The notes beneath the pieces were generated by a model. The model was not told the DNA's origin, ran no database searches, and worked only from the letters and a program-made list of their open reading frames with translations. Positions 21,381-34,184 of a DNA stretch of 64,000 nucleotides are shown here, piece after piece. This DNA is from Durio zibethinus (taxonomy: Eukaryota > Streptophyta > Magnoliopsida > Malvales > Malvaceae), in assembly GCF_002303985.1 (NCBI RefSeq), contig NW_019167893.1, forward strand, positions 9,990,329 through 10,054,328. The letters run 5' to 3'. Made by a program: the position numbers and the translations under genes. Position 1 is the first letter of the stretch. Each line of letters starts with the position of its first letter.

Positions 21381-24313
21381 ATGTCGACTTCAACAAGTGC
21401 ATTGGCAATTGAAAAACAGATGGCACCTGAAAATGAAATTCAACAGGTTGAATTACTTAATGGGGTAGAGGATTTGCATGGAGGAATCATTCTTGACATG
21501 GAGAAACCTATGGATTCTGAGGTCTTCGCCTCTTTACTTAGAGCTTCAATATCACAATGGAAGCAACAGGTCAGTAATTCCATTTCTGTTCTTCTGCTTA
21601 ATAGCCACAACCACAACCTTTCAGAAGTTGCTGCTGAATTCAAGTGATTTTAATTGGCAAATCACAAACCTTTTACAGGGGAGGAGGGCGGTTTGGATTA
21701 AATTGCCTATTGAACTTGTTAATCTGGTTGAACCCACGGTTAAGGTAAATGCTTTTCCTTGGCAAATAATGAAAATTTGATGGCTTCTGAAAATGTCAAA
21801 TTCTGAATATAAGATTGGGGTTCATTAATTAATCTTTCTTCTTTTCTTTTGTTTTGAGTTTTTCAATCGTGTAATTCATGTTTTTGCTTTGTTAATTGCT
21901 CAGGAAGGGTTTAGATACCACCACGCCGAACCAGATTATTTGATGGTTGTAAATTGGATCAGTAGTTCCTCCAATACTCTTCCTGAAAATGCTTCACATC
22001 GTGTGGGGGTTGGTGCTTTTGTCATGAATGACAAAAGAGAGGTACCCTTTCTTCAATTTTTGCTGAATTTTTCCGGTTTGCTTGGTGAGAAATATAATGT
22101 TAAGCATCTAATTTAAAATCAATTGATAGTAAATGAAAAAATTTAACATGAATATAAAATTATAAGAAATTAGATATTCATTAGAGATATGATAACCCAC
22201 TTTAACAGGCTCTCATCATGTGAAAAACTCACTTGAATAGACTCCAATTACTTGTAGGTAAAGATAGAAGAAGTCTATCACACCATAGATTTAAAAAGAG
22301 TAACGAAAGAAAATCCTGACTCTGATATCATGTTAAGCATTAAATTTAAAACTAATTAACAGTAAATAAAAAAATCCAACTTGAATATAAGACTATAAAA
22401 AATTGAATATTTATTAGATATGCGAAACTCACTTAACATGTTATTACATCCAACTTAAATCTGTCAATTGATTTTAAGTTGGATATATTAAGCATGTTAA
22501 AGTTGGTTATTTTACATCTAATAAATATTTAATTTTTTATAATTTTATATTCAAGTTAGAGCTCCTCCACTACATTCCCGTTTGGATTTTACCGTACTTT
22601 CGATGCGATGCAATTAAGCTCATCGCATCTTTAATTGAATTCAAATGTCAATTTTAGTAAGATCAAATTAATGTAAATTTTTTATTAATTTTTTTAATCG
22701 TAATTACAGTAATTTTTTTTAATTGTAGTTACAGTAAATTTTATTATTGTTTTTAATCTCACCATAACTAATTTTATTATTTATCCAAATAAAACCGTAA
22801 ATATTTAATTTTTTATAATCTTATATTCAAGTTGGATTCATCTATTTACAACCTATTAATTTTAAGTTGGATGCTTGAAAATTAAAATCTAACTTTTACA
22901 CTCTTTCAAGAAAAAAAAAACAAAAAAAATCCGAGAGATACGCCTTTTGGTTGAATAGTAACCTGTCCTTATGAGTATGACTATCAACCAGCCATTTGAA
23001 TTGGCTAGTCATTCTGACTTTTCCAACTGATTGTTCTATCTTAGGTGCTTGTAGTTCAAGAGAAGAATGGCAAGTTCAAAGGCAGTGGTGTCTGGAAATT
23101 CCCTACCGGAGTTGTTAGTGAGGTGAGTTAACTAGGAACATGGTGTTTTCACTATATCCTTTTGCCTTGAACTGAAAATTTCTGTCCACAGGGTGAGGAT
23201 ATTTCCATGGCAGCAATCCGGGAAGTTAAAGAAGAGACGGGGGTGAGAAAATGGTTTTTTCCTATTTGAATGAGTGTGAAATTGAATAGATTTTAAGGTT
23301 CTCTCTTGCTACCATGTATGTAACCATGGTGTTTGTTTTCCTTCAGATCGACACCGAATTTGTGGAAATTTTAGCATTTAGGTATGTGCTTTCCCTTTAT
23401 ATTGATGATTCCAGTGATTGTTAAAATGAACCATATATAAAACCCGAAGCTTACTACTGGTAGTTCATTTAGTCATTGTTTTTATGAAAACTAACAATTC
23501 ATTGATACTAATGAGGCTTATAAGTAAAGTTTAGAAGTGACAACCTCCAAATCCTTTGCTCACCTAATTGACAATCAAACATAAGTCGGAGAATTCATGT
23601 TTAGAATTCAAATTTTAATACTTGCAATTCCTTTTTCTATCATAAGCTACGATTTTTATATGAAAAAAATAAATGATAGATAGTTCTTCAGGCAAAGACA
23701 TAATTAAAGAATGTGGCCGTCGAAAAACTCTTAGGCCACATGCTCACGATCCATTCCATTTGTTGTTGTTGTTGTCATAAATCTCAATAATACTTTTGTG
23801 CTTCTAGTAATTGCTTTATAAATTTTGACTTATAACAACCCACCTCACTTTTATTTTCCACAAATACAGGCAAAGCCACAAGTCATTCTTCAAAAAATCG
23901 GATTTGCTTTTTGTTTGCATGTTACGGGCACACTCATTTGATATCCAGAAACAAGATGTAGAGATTGAAGCTGCCCAGGTACAATATTCTCATGGACGCT
24001 CATGAACTGTTGCTGCCTTGATTATTTAAGATGCCAAGAAAGATGGCCCACTTTCACTTTCCAATGCAGAAATGAGGTAAACAAGGGTTGATCTTTCCCT
24101 TTTATTTTTTCATCTGTTTTTCAGTGGATGTCACTCGACGACTATGCGGCCCAACCTTTTATCCAGAAACACGATGCCTTCAGTAGTGTTGCCAAAGTAT
24201 GCTTAACAAAGTTAGAGAAGGAGTACGCCGGATTTTCGCCAATTCCAACAACCACAGCTTCTGGGAAAACTAGTTACTTATACTTCAACACCAGAGATTT
24301 TAACAAGCTGTAA
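21381..24313 (+). CDS. Nudix hydrolase (plant NUDT2/5/6/7/10 clade), intact eight-exon gene
   Basis: Coding exons: 21381-21569, 21679-21744, 21904-22041, 23045-23122, 23192-23242, 23347-23381, 23870-23978, 24125-24313. All introns are GT..AG and phases agree, giving 284 residues. The N-terminal half carries the plant-clade region (MDSEVFASLLRASISQWKQQ, then WIKLPIELVNLVEPTV and GFRYHHAEPDYLMVVNWI). The catalytic Nudix box spans exons 4-6 (about residues 153-175): GVVSEGEDISMAAIREVKEE followed by TGI, fitting Gx5Ex7REUxEExGU with every metal-binding Glu present. LAFRQSHKSFF and EIEAAQWM follow, as in the family. Members hydrolyse nucleoside-diphosphate derivatives such as ADP-ribose and NADH, and some Arabidopsis relatives modulate stress and immune signalling; this protein's substrate is not shown. 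No transit peptide is evident, so cytosol is likely. The ATG begins MSTSTSA with no in-frame ATG upstream in the exon. Confidence 0.93.
22325..22880. repeat. Inverted-repeat (MITE-like) cluster inside intron 3 of the Nudix gene
   Basis: Intron 3 is about 1 kb, against roughly 70-490 bp for the others, because of this insert. AATCCAACTTGAATATAAGA near 22373 is inverted in TTATATTCAAGTTAGAGC near 22541, with a tighter hairpin at about 22447-22486 (ATCCAACTTAAAT / ATTTTAAGTTGGAT). A third copy of the arm (TTATATTCAAGTTGGAT) lies near 22822. Between the arms, about 22577-22797 may be another small element whose ends read CCGTTTGGAT and ATCCAAATAAAACCG. Confidence 0.6.
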
Positions 24314-24343
24314 GCAGCAGTAACGTTAATGTCACTGATGACG

Positions 24344-24349
24344 AATAAA
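24344..24349 (+). terminator. Putative polyadenylation signal of the Nudix gene
   Basis: AATAAA lies 31 bp after the stop codon. Further T-rich and AATATA-like sequence follows, so the actual cleavage site may be further downstream. Confidence 0.45.
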
Positions 24350-24399
24350 ACTCCGATTGCAAATGCTGGTACAATATATAGAAACTCAGGGTCAAGGAC

Positions 24400-24811
24400 A
24401 GAAGCCCCAATAAGGTTGCTAATATAGTTTACCAAAGCTACACCAAGTCTTTTTTTTTTTTTTTTCCGATAATGAATAATTAATCAGAAAAATAAATAAT
24501 TAATCCCTTGATTAAGTCAAGCTTATAGGAAGATTAGGTTTGAGTTAGTAGTTTATTCATTCTTAATAGGGCGGTTAAATAAGGAAAATACCTTTTTTTT
24601 TTTGTTTTGAATACATTTATGGCAATACTTTTGTCTTAATTTACTAATTTGATTATAATATTTTATTTATGAATTAATTGATTTATTTATGAATTGTTAT
24701 TTACTTTTAAAGTTACTAGTTTTTTTATCCTGTTCTTTGCATCACTGGTTTTTACTTTCTTTAAAAATATTTTAAAAAATATACACACATATATAAAATA
24801 TATATACATAC

Positions 24812-24844
<33 letters not shown>

Positions 24845-25103
24845 ATAGCTTTTGAATTCTCAAAGTTTTCTTAAATCTACTTATACTTTTATTGGAATAA
24901 AAAATTAAAAATAAAAAGCAAACAATTTCAAGAAAACATTCAAAATAAACAAGAAAATTTAAAGTGATAATCATATATGTGAAAAAAAATTAAAAGACAA
25001 ATTGACTTCATATATATCTAACTATAGGAATACATGAAACTAAAAAAAAAAAAAGATATATTAGTGGTGTAAAATCTTCATTCCATTACATCGAACCTAT
25101 ATT
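24400..25103. other. Intergenic AT-rich sequence
   Basis: Holds a T-run near 24450-24466, repeated AATTAATC-type pieces and a TA/CA-rich microsatellite at about 24780-24845. No coding region recognised; it runs up to the left edge of element A. Confidence 0.5.
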
Positions 25104-28100
25104 TGTCTTAATAATTTTGAGATCGTCAGACATAAATAATTTTAAAATCAAGAAAAATAAAAGGAGTCATTACCAATCTTTTTTAAGGTATGATTGACCA
25201 CAAAAAAATTTATCTTTTTAATAAAATTATAAAAATGATTTAAAATTTATTAAAAAGATACATTTCGGTTTACAAAAATCAGGTTGGGTTAGGAAATCGG
25301 TTATGTGTAGGGAAAGATTAGCACCCCCACAACGTCCATAAATTGGTATCAATTAATCATGCATTATTTTCGGTATTTGATGAAATGGTTTCGATTTAAA
25401 ATTTAATAATAATTTCTTTTTATTACTTAAAAAAATTAATTTTATCAAAATTATTTATTTAGAAGTATCGAGAAATATTTAAGTTAAAGAATTATCTGAA
25501 AACTCTCTAACATTTAGGTAGAATTTTTAAAATAACACTTTTAACTGATATTTACCACAACATCCTTTGAAAATGAAAACAACATTATTTGAGAAAGATA
25601 ATTGTTGATAACTCTCCAACATCTAGGTAAAGTACCAAAAATTATTTCATTCGGGATGTTATTTTTTGTTTTATTCCATTTTTTTAAATTACGTTTTTTT
25701 AACGTTTTGCATGAGAAAGTAAATAATGGGAACTATCAAGTTGCAAACAAAAATTAAAGGCACAAATATACAAAATGAGTGCAAACAATAATAAATAAAC
25801 GTCTGTAAGCCAATAGGTGTTGTGTATGATGATGAAATGCAAATTTAAAATTGAATTCTTAAATATAAGGATACAATCTTGACTCTCCAACATCTAAGTA
25901 GAGCTTATGTGTGATTATTTTATTTAAGATCTCATTATATTATTATACTTTTTTATTTATTAATTTTAGTCCCATTATTAAAGCGAATTAAAGACTCGTA
26001 TGAAAAACTTAATGAAATAAAGTTTCTTAAATACCCTATCGTCTAGGTGGCATTTGAGAACAAATTATTTTAAATAAGATTTTAACACGTATGCTTAGGA
26101 TTTTGGAATGGTTTTTGGTTAAAGCTTAGGTTGAGGTTTTAAAGTTTGAATGATTTTTGGGTGATGATTCATGGTTGTGTGTTAAATTTAGGGTTTGGGT
26201 TAAATTTAGGGTCTTGATGGATTTATAAGATTTGGGGCCTTGTTTGAGGGTTTCGAGATATTAAGGTTTTGAATTTTAGGGTTTCAGGCTTTGAGTTTTG
26301 AGGGTTTAGGATCTGGATTTTGGTTTTAGGGTTTTGAAATTTAAGGTTTCGAAGGTTATGAGGGTTTGGATTTTAGGATTTTAATGGTTTGAAAATTTTA
26401 AAGTTTCAAGGGTTTAAGGTTTGGAAGTTTGGGTTTTTTATTTTAGGGTTTTGGATTAAAGGGTTTGGAAGTTTAGAGTTTTGGGTTTTAAGGGTTTAGG
26501 GTTTCGTAGGTTTTAAGGGTTTTGATTTTTTTTGAGAGAATAAGAATCATCGATAATTCGAACTTCGTCAATTATTCTCAACATCTAGGTGGACTTTCGA
26601 AGCAAGTTCGACTTTCATGATTCATTTTTTCTTGACAATTTTATATTAATGCAACATGAAACAAATAAATTATGTACATGAAAGCTAAAATAAAATAAAA
26701 CAACCAATTTAATCAATTTTATTCCTATTTACTTTTTACTTTTTTTTTTCTAAAAAACTAAAAGTAGAATAAATTTTATTTGTTTTTTAATTTACTCATG
26801 GAAAACAATTACTTTATATTCTAAATTTTAATTAATTAATTTTTATTTTTAATTCTTTAATTCTCCAACATCTAGATGAAATTAAATTTTTTAAAATACG
26901 ATTTGAATTTCTTCCAACATCTAGGTAAGATTTTCAAAGTCATTGCATTTCATTAAAAAAACTATTATTCTATTTTAATTTTTTAAAACCCTCATTTTAA
27001 AAATATTTTTAATTTGAAATTATTCTTTCTTTTTTTTTTTCAAAAATATATTTGTTTACATGCAGTTCATAATAATATTATAATATCAAACATTTATAAA
27101 CAAATTAATAAAAATACCAAAACTATGATAAATAAATGATAAAATAAATTAAAAAATAAAATGTACCTCATAACGAAGTTTTTGGATTAAAATCCAAAAT
27201 GAAATCCATTGTCTGTAAAACCTTTAAACCAACTAAACTGCTACTATAACTAATTTGCTTCTCTTTTTTTATTTTTGTTATTATGATTATTATTTTTCAA
27301 AACACTCTTGTTTTTTTATTTTCAAAACTTCTTTTTTTTTTCAAAAAATTTTATTTTTGTTCACTTTTCAAAAATTTTTTTGCTTTCAAAGTTTTTTTTT
27401 TTTTTATGTTTTAAACCTTTTTAAAAATTTTGTTACTTTATTTTGACTTTTCAAACATCTTTTGTTGATTTTTCAAAATGACTTTTCATTTTTTTTACGT
27501 TTTAAATTTTTTTTGTTTTGGCTTTTCAAATTTGTTTTCACTTTTCCAAGGCCTTTTAAAAAAAAAAAAAACTTTTCAAACAATTTTTTTTTTCAAAACC
27601 TCTCAAGCTTTTTTCATTTTTGTTTATTTTTTTAAAATGCCTTTTCAAGTTTTTTTTTTTTAGCATTTTCAAGACCTTTTTTTCATAATTTTCCAATTTT
27701 CTTTCTCTTTTCTCTTTTTTCTTCTTATCCCCTATTCTCTTTCTTCTTTCTTTCTTTCTTTCTTTCTTTTCCTTTCTTCTTTCTTTCTCCTTTTCATACC
27801 GAAACTAGGCACCTTTTTTTTTCTTCTCTCATTCTCTTCTTCTTCTTTACCATTTTTTTTTTGTTTTCTTTTTCTTTCTTCCACTCTAGTTCAACACTCT
27901 TAGCTGAAAGTTACTGTAATTTTTTTTTTAATTGATTTTTTTTAGGTTGGCTTTTGGCATTGAGTTTCTCATCGGATCAGTGAGGATTGTGATTTTTTTA
28001 TGGTGATGGTCGGTTGGAATAGGGTTTTTATGTCTTGGGGTTGTTGGGAGCTTGATAGTTGGTGGTGGGATCGATTCTAGGTGATTTTAAGGGACTAGTC

Positions 28101-29202
28101 AGTGGAAATAAAAGCACGGGTTAAGGGTGACTAGTCAGTGGAAACAAAAGCATGGGTGAAGGGTACGATTAGTGCTCTAGGGAAAAGGCTGAAGTAAGGG
28201 CTAGTATGGGGTTTGAGTGTTTCATACGTTACAGCAATAGGTTGGGTTATGAGTGCATGGGGCTTAAGAGAGGTGACTGGTAGGAGAGGTTTTTGGTGCC
28301 ATTGGGTTGTGTGAGTTTTCTGGCTTGTGATAGGGTGCCTAGGATTGTGCCAAATGGTGAGGTCTCTCATGAGATGGGGTGGTGCCCTTTGATGTGCTGG
28401 GGTAATGGTAAAAGGTTAAGCTTAGGGACCCATGGGCTGGAAGGTGGCCTAAGACTTGGTGAGGGTTAAATGGGACTTGCTTATGGGTGATTGCTTTGGT
28501 GGTGGTCAGTTCATAAGAGGCATATGGTGAAGGGTCGAGGCTCTCTTTGGAAAGAATCTGTGCTATGGCTATCAGGGCTTAGAGAAGGGTATGGAGAAGC
28601 AAAAGGGGTTTGGTCTCACACAAGCTGAAGTCTGTAGGTTTGAGAGGGATTGGTGCTTGGGGATGTAAGGTGCTTGGTTGTGGATAAAAGGGTGCCTGGT
28701 TCCAATGCTTAGTGCTAGGGCAAGCTGTTTCTAGTTAAAATGAAATGATGCTAAAAAAGAAAAGAATGGGGATAGGAGATCTCTGGTAGTGGTTAAATAG
28801 GGTGTGAGTAGAATACTTTTTTTTTAATCTCTAAGGGCTGAAAAAACATGATCCCATAAATCATGCTGAAAATTAAATAAGGATAAAAGATTTGAGAGAA
28901 ATGATGTGGAATAGGTTGTATAGGGGAATGTGTTAGTGCAGTTGGTTGTATGGCACCACTTTTTCTTCTTTTTTTTTTAAAATTAATATTCAATATTTTA
29001 TTTAATACTTAATTATAAAATAATTATAAAGCAATAACTAAAAGTAAAAATAAAACAGTGGGCCTAGGCTAAAAAAAATGAACTTAAGTCGTGGGCTTAA
29101 GAAATCAAAATCAGGCTTTGGCCTAAAAACTTGAGCCTATAAATTTAAACTGTTAAATCAAAAGCTTAATTTATTGAATTTTGAATAAATTTGGTGTCTA
29201 TA
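25104..29202 (-). repeat. Element A 3' LTR (about 4.1 kb)
   Basis: Near its left edge it carries AGGAGTCATTACCAATC and GCACCCCCACAACGTCCAT, blocks shared with the element B LTR. It then has repeated CTCCAACATCTAGGTA motifs, a telomere-like TTTAGGG-rich stretch (26170-26530), a strong T-rich tract (27240-27950), a G-rich segment (28000-28750) and a final TTTGGTGTCTATA. A segment at about 28093-28162 (ACTAGTCAGTGGAAA..AAAAGCA) is duplicated in tandem here but single in the right LTR. The many open frames in the T-rich part are low-complexity and not genes. Confidence 0.8.
26170..26530. repeat. Degenerate telomere-like (TTTAGGG) stretch in the element A LTR
   Basis: Many scattered TTTAGGG and GGGTTTAGG-type words spaced by similar T/G-rich sequence, for example AATTTAGGGTTTGGGTTAAA-like text. 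It is not a clean array of seven-base units, and the counterpart lies at the same place in the other LTR, so it belongs to the element rather than to a chromosome end. Confidence 0.6.
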
Positions 29203-29319
29203 GTGGCCCTTCTTTACACATTACTAAGAATAAAAAATGGGGACAAAGATAAAAACAATAATTTTGTTCAAAAGTAAATTAAGGATTTTTCAAAAGTTTT
29301 TTTTTGTTGTTTTTTTTAG

Positions 29320-29885
29320 ATTGAACCATAAGTCAAGTGATAAAGAACGACTAGGACAACACTGCAAGTCAAAAAATAAAAATGACTGGGATAACATCAT
29401 AAGTAAAAAAATAAAGAACAACCAAAACAATACTGTAAGTTAAGAAATAAATAATCAACCGTGACAACACTACGAGTCGAATAATAAAGAACGACTGAGA
29501 CAATACTGCAAGTCAAAAAATTGAAAACGATCAGAACAACACCACAAGTCGACAAACCAAATTGATGACTTTCCAAAGTTTTTTTTTTTTTTTAAGTTTA
29601 GGATTGAATCACGAATCAAGTGATAGAGAACAATTGGGATGACACCGCAAGTCAAAAAATAAAAATGAACAGGATAACACTATAATTCAAAAAATAAGGA
29701 ATGACCGGAACAACACCACAGGTTAGGAAATAAAGAATCGGCTGGGATAACATCACAAGTCGAATAATAAAGAACAACCGGAACAATACTACAAGTCAAA
29801 TAACAAAGAATGATGAGACAACACCACAAGTTGAACAATAAAGAATCAACCAAAACAACACCACAAGTCGAATAGAGTGATCGCT
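29320..29885. repeat. Tandem array 1 in the element A 3' region (about 40-45 bp units)
   Basis: Repeated units of the form AATAAAGAACGACTGGGACAACACCACAAGTCGA with point changes, about a dozen copies. Part of a second-order repeat: a longer piece with AAGTTTTTTTTT..AGATTGAATCA occurs at about 29285-29340 and again at about 29577-29625. It lies between the purine tract next to the 3' LTR and the second array. Confidence 0.8.
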
Positions 29886-30775
29886 AATCTGGGTTTGCAT
29901 GTCAGCTAAACTGGGCTTAAAACTTTTTTTGTGGCAGATAATCTGGCTTAATTTGTGCTAAATAAATTGGGCTTAAGATTGGTGCTAGCTAAATTAGGCT
30001 TAAATCTTTCTTTAAGGGCTAGATAAACTATGCTTAAAACTTTATTGAGGGCCACATAAACTAGGCTTAAGATTTTCTTAGGAGCCAGATAAACTAGGCT
30101 TAAAATTTTTTTATGCCAGATAATTGGACTTAAATCTTTTTTTAGAGCTAAATAAACTGGGCTTAAGATTTCCTTGGAGCCAGATAAATTGGACTTAAAT
30201 CTTTCTTCGAGGCTAAATAAACTGGGCTTAAAACTTCATTGAGGGCCAGATAAACTAGGCTTAAGATTTTCTTGGGAGCTAGATAAACTGGGCTTAAAAT
30301 TTTTATATCAGATAAATTGCACTAAAATTTTTTTTAGGTTAGATAAATTGGGCTTAAAATTTTCATCAGGAGCTAGATAAACTGGACTTAAAATTTTTAT
30401 TAGAGGCCAAATAAACTGGGCTTAAATTTTCACTGAGAGCCAGCTAAGTTAGCTTAAACTTTCTTGAAGGCCAAATAAACTGGGCTTAAAATTAGGTGCT
30501 AGGTAAACTGGGCTTAAAATCTTTTTTTTTTATGCCAGTTAAACTAGGCTTAAAATCTTTTTTGATGCTAGGTAAACTAGGCTTAAAACTCCATTGGCAT
30601 CAAATAATCTAGGTTTAACTTTTCATTGGTACCAGCTAAACTGGGCTTAAAACTTCATTGACGTCAGATAATCTAGGCTTGCGTCCAGCTATACTGCGCT
30701 TAAATCTCATTGATGCCAGATAATCTGGGCTTAAAACTTTATTGATGCCAGTTAAACTAGGCTTAAATTTTTGTA
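29886..30775. repeat. Tandem array 2 in the element A 3' region (about 40-50 bp units)
   Basis: About twenty units of the type GCCAGATAAACTGGGCTTAA followed by a variable AACTTTTATTGAG-like linker. Unit length varies, and the core RCTAAACTRGGCTTAAA is well kept. The sequence is unrelated to array 1, which it directly adjoins. Confidence 0.8.
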
Positions 30776-33080
30776 GAATTTGGCAATCCTTATCAAAAAT
30801 AAAAGAGGCGAGAATTTCCTTTCCAAATGAATTGAATGGTTCTATAGATGAAGATTCTATTTATTTAAAAAGGTTTCAATTTGAAAGGAATAAAAGAGGC
30901 ATATAATTTTTTATCCAAGCTCATAAGTGAAACATGAACTCATTGAAAACCAAATATATTTAACATTTTCCTTAGTCTCCAAATGCAATATTTTGACATA
31001 TGTCAAAGTTAGTTGTACGGGCTTGAGATTTTAAAAGGTTATTTGGGAATAGACAAAAGTTGAGATTTTCAAAATCAACCAATCTCAAACTTCTATGACT
31101 TTGATATTTTGGATATTTCAAAAAAGTTTGACTTATCTTTGTTCAGTATCTATCACGTTTAGCATTGGCCTTTAAAGTTTGCTCTAGACTACTTTTTTTA
31201 GGATTTTCATCCTAGAGCCACTTTTATTTCTATTTTTTTCCTCTTTTTTTTGATTTTTTTTACACGCCAAGCTCTTAAAAAATTCAAACCTAATCCGAAA
31301 GAGGAAAAAAATTTTTTCAAAAGGGGTTAATGGTCTAACTAAAAAATTATGTAATAAATAAAGACTCAAAATATTCATGATCATTTTTTCAAGAGAAAAC
31401 TCTTCAATTTTAAGCCTTTATGCTTGATTCAATATGAACTTTTGAAAGGTTGTGACGTAGGTTAAGGTTCAAGGTTGTAAAAAAAAAAGGATAGAAAGAC
31501 CCAAAATAAGTATTTAAGGGTATTTAAAACTAAAGATCATTTTGCCATTTGAGGGATACACTTTAGGGTCTATTCTTTTTTACTTTCCGCCAATTCATTG
31601 CATTTCCTTTTCTTTCTTTTATTTTCTTTTTTTTTTTCACTAAGTGGATTCAAAACTTTTGTAAACTTTTATATTTGGCTTTTACCCCCATCATGCGGGA
31701 TTTCATTTGGACATCCTCATTTTTAACCCTTTAAATGCGTTTTTTTATCTCCCAGTCTGAAAGGTAATCTTTAGTCAGGGTTTATTTTGAAAAAATTCAA
31801 TCAAGCTCAAAGGGGTTACAAGGGATAAATTTTTATGTTTGTAAAGGGATAACAAAAAATGGTCATTTGTCATTTCATGTATAAACACTAAAATTGAAAG
31901 AACAGTTCCCTTTAGGAAAAATGAACTTGAATAAAGATTTTCATTTCAAAAGTTTATGTTTTTTTTTTTTTTAATTTTTGGCCTTTTCTATTTTGGGCTT
32001 TTCTTTATCCCTTTTTCAAAACTTTGACTTTGTTAGGATTTTATTTGGATTTGCTCAAATTTTCTAAGTGCATGATGTCATAACCATTTTTTTTTTGTTT
32101 TTTTTTACATGTTCTCATAACTCATACCTAAATTCATTTTGCCAATAATGCATTTTATGAAAGATACCCTATTTTAACAAACCACCCTTAATGAAAGAAA
32201 ATAGTCACATGGAATAAATGAGAAAAAGATCATATAGGGTAAACCTATTTAATGTTTTAGATGCTCTATGTTACTCCATAAAAAGAGAACAAAATGGTTG
32301 ATCATAACTCCAGTTGTATTAAAGGTAATGAGGTTTTTGTCTTTGATAAACATGCTTCTAGACAAAGACCAGGCTAATTTTGGGGTAAAAAACTGAAAGA
32401 TTAGTATGTTTGAGTTCATTTTGCAAGATTTGGGTTTGGAAATTTTGAAACTATAGCATAAGCTTGACATATCAAATTACCACATTTGAATTCTTAAAAA
32501 TGTCATATATACTTGATTTTCTATGAACCACATTTTCTTTACATTAGCTGTTTCATTATTTACTACCTTGAAAAAAAATATCACCATTTGATATCATAAT
32601 ATTATCAGCTGAAAGCAAGGTTCACAAATTCAAATTCAAGGCTGTCGAGGGGTTATGGTTAAGGAATGGGGTCAACTGAATGATTTAAAAAAAATTAGCA
32701 TTTAGGTATTTGGCAATTTCCTAATAGTGATCACCAATTCATCTTAAACTCAAAACTTTCTTTTTTCTCTTTTTTTTTCTTTTTTTTTTTTGCTTTTTTT
32801 TAGTGTTTCTATAGCCCCAATACTTAACTACGTAGGGCTTTATTCATATCTAACATCTTTTTTTTACTAATTTTTTCAAAGAAAACCTATAATATATCTA
32901 AAACTTATACGAAATAAAAGACCTCAAATTATAACATAACCATAAAACAATATGATGCACGATGTTCACAACCTAACCCAAAAATTTACCATCCTAATGG
33001 TACTCTTGAAATGACATTAAAAGTTATATAAATAAAAGTTTTTCATTTGATACTTTAACTAACTCATAATTCTATTACTA
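30776..33080. other. Element A non-coding internal region
   Basis: No gag or pol similarity on either strand. T-rich runs alternate with mixed sequence, as in the long 3' untranslated part of Tat/Ogre elements. Short open frames at 31184-31384 and 32249-32470 (minus) have no recognised motif. The pol genes that should lie between here and gag are missing. Confidence 0.55.
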
Positions 33081-34180
33081 TCAATCACAAAAACCATTAA
33101 CCAGCTTTTTAAACTTTGTAGCATTCGCATCAATTAAAACTTGAACTATATCTTTAAAGTTAGTACAATCTTTTATGGAATACCTTTCAACTCCATCATG
33201 AAACTCACATTTAACATTGGGATTATACCACTTTAGGTAGGGAGGTTTTTTAGGTCTTACAAGAATAACAAAAATCATATGATTTTTGACAAGTAAGGTA
33301 ATGAACTTAGTGTAAGGCATTGGAAGTGAATGATACACTTCGACTCTCTTTCTTTTATGGCTTCATAAATTGCTTAAGTTGATCCTTGGTTCTATAAATA
33401 TTTGTGGTGAAGAAACTAAAGGACATAGATGAGGTGGTTGAAAAAAATCCCCAGTCTGAAATATCGATTAAGGACAATATAGTGACTATTATGCATAGTT
33501 ATCCATTAAATCTTCTTATACCATGGTGAGGTTTCTCTCATTTTACCCTTTTAACAATTGTTTCTTGGGCTTATTTAGTAAAAATATCTTTCTTCTTTTC
33601 ATCACTAGCATCAATAATTTTTTTCTTTTTTTTCCATACTCCATTTTGTCCACAGCAAATAATAAATCTGTAAACTCTGACAAAGTATTGCTAATTAACT
33701 TATCATAATAAGGAGAAGAAAGGGTATCTATAAATAAAAAAATTCAGCATTTTCTTAGTAAGAGGTGATCATTTTCTTTCATCTAACAACATATTTTTGT
33801 AGCTCTCATTAGGGCTCTTTCTCATATTTTAAAACGTTAATCGGTCTGGAGCTAACTCCAACATATACTAGTATTGCTTCAAGAATGCCCACGATAAATT
33901 ATTTCAAGTACGAATTTGGCTGCTCTCTAGACTATAATGCCAATTGGTGGCTGCCACAATCAAACTTTTTTGAAAAACATGAATAAGCAGTTTTTCATCA
34001 CCAACATACCCAACTATTTTATGATAGTATTAAGCTAAATGAGTCTTAGGAAATCCAGTCCCATTATATTTTTCGTATATCAAAACTTTAAACTTGAGCA
34101 GAATAATCACATCTAAAACTAGTTGGGATTTTTTTGCATCATAAGATTCATCCTTATGGTTCATCTTTCATTCTCGCTCT
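33081..34180 (-). pseudogene. Element A gag remnant
   Basis: Minus-strand translation in broken frames shows the plant Gypsy gag core: FEKYNGT-like text (as YEKYNGTGFPKTHL), a VGYVGDEKLLIHVFQKSL stretch, WHYSLESSQI and LAPDRLTF. The last 85 codons (33081-33338) are open and give PPYLKWYNPNVKCEFHDGV, RYSIKDCTNFKDIVQVLIDA. That C-terminal zinc-knuckle-like region with C..H..C spacing is typical of Ogre/Tat gag. Several stops occur upstream. The N-terminal edge runs straight into the right LTR near 34184. By family, gag forms the particle that packages element RNA. Confidence 0.75.
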
Positions 34181-34184
34181 TTCA

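Noticed and set aside
26170..26530. Interstitial telomere sequence
   Set aside because: The words are degenerate and recur at the same place in the other LTR, so they belong to the retroelement.
29320..30775. CRISPR-like array of repeats and spacers
   Set aside because: The units are directly adjoining imperfect tandem repeats in a plant retroelement, with no constant-length unique spacers.
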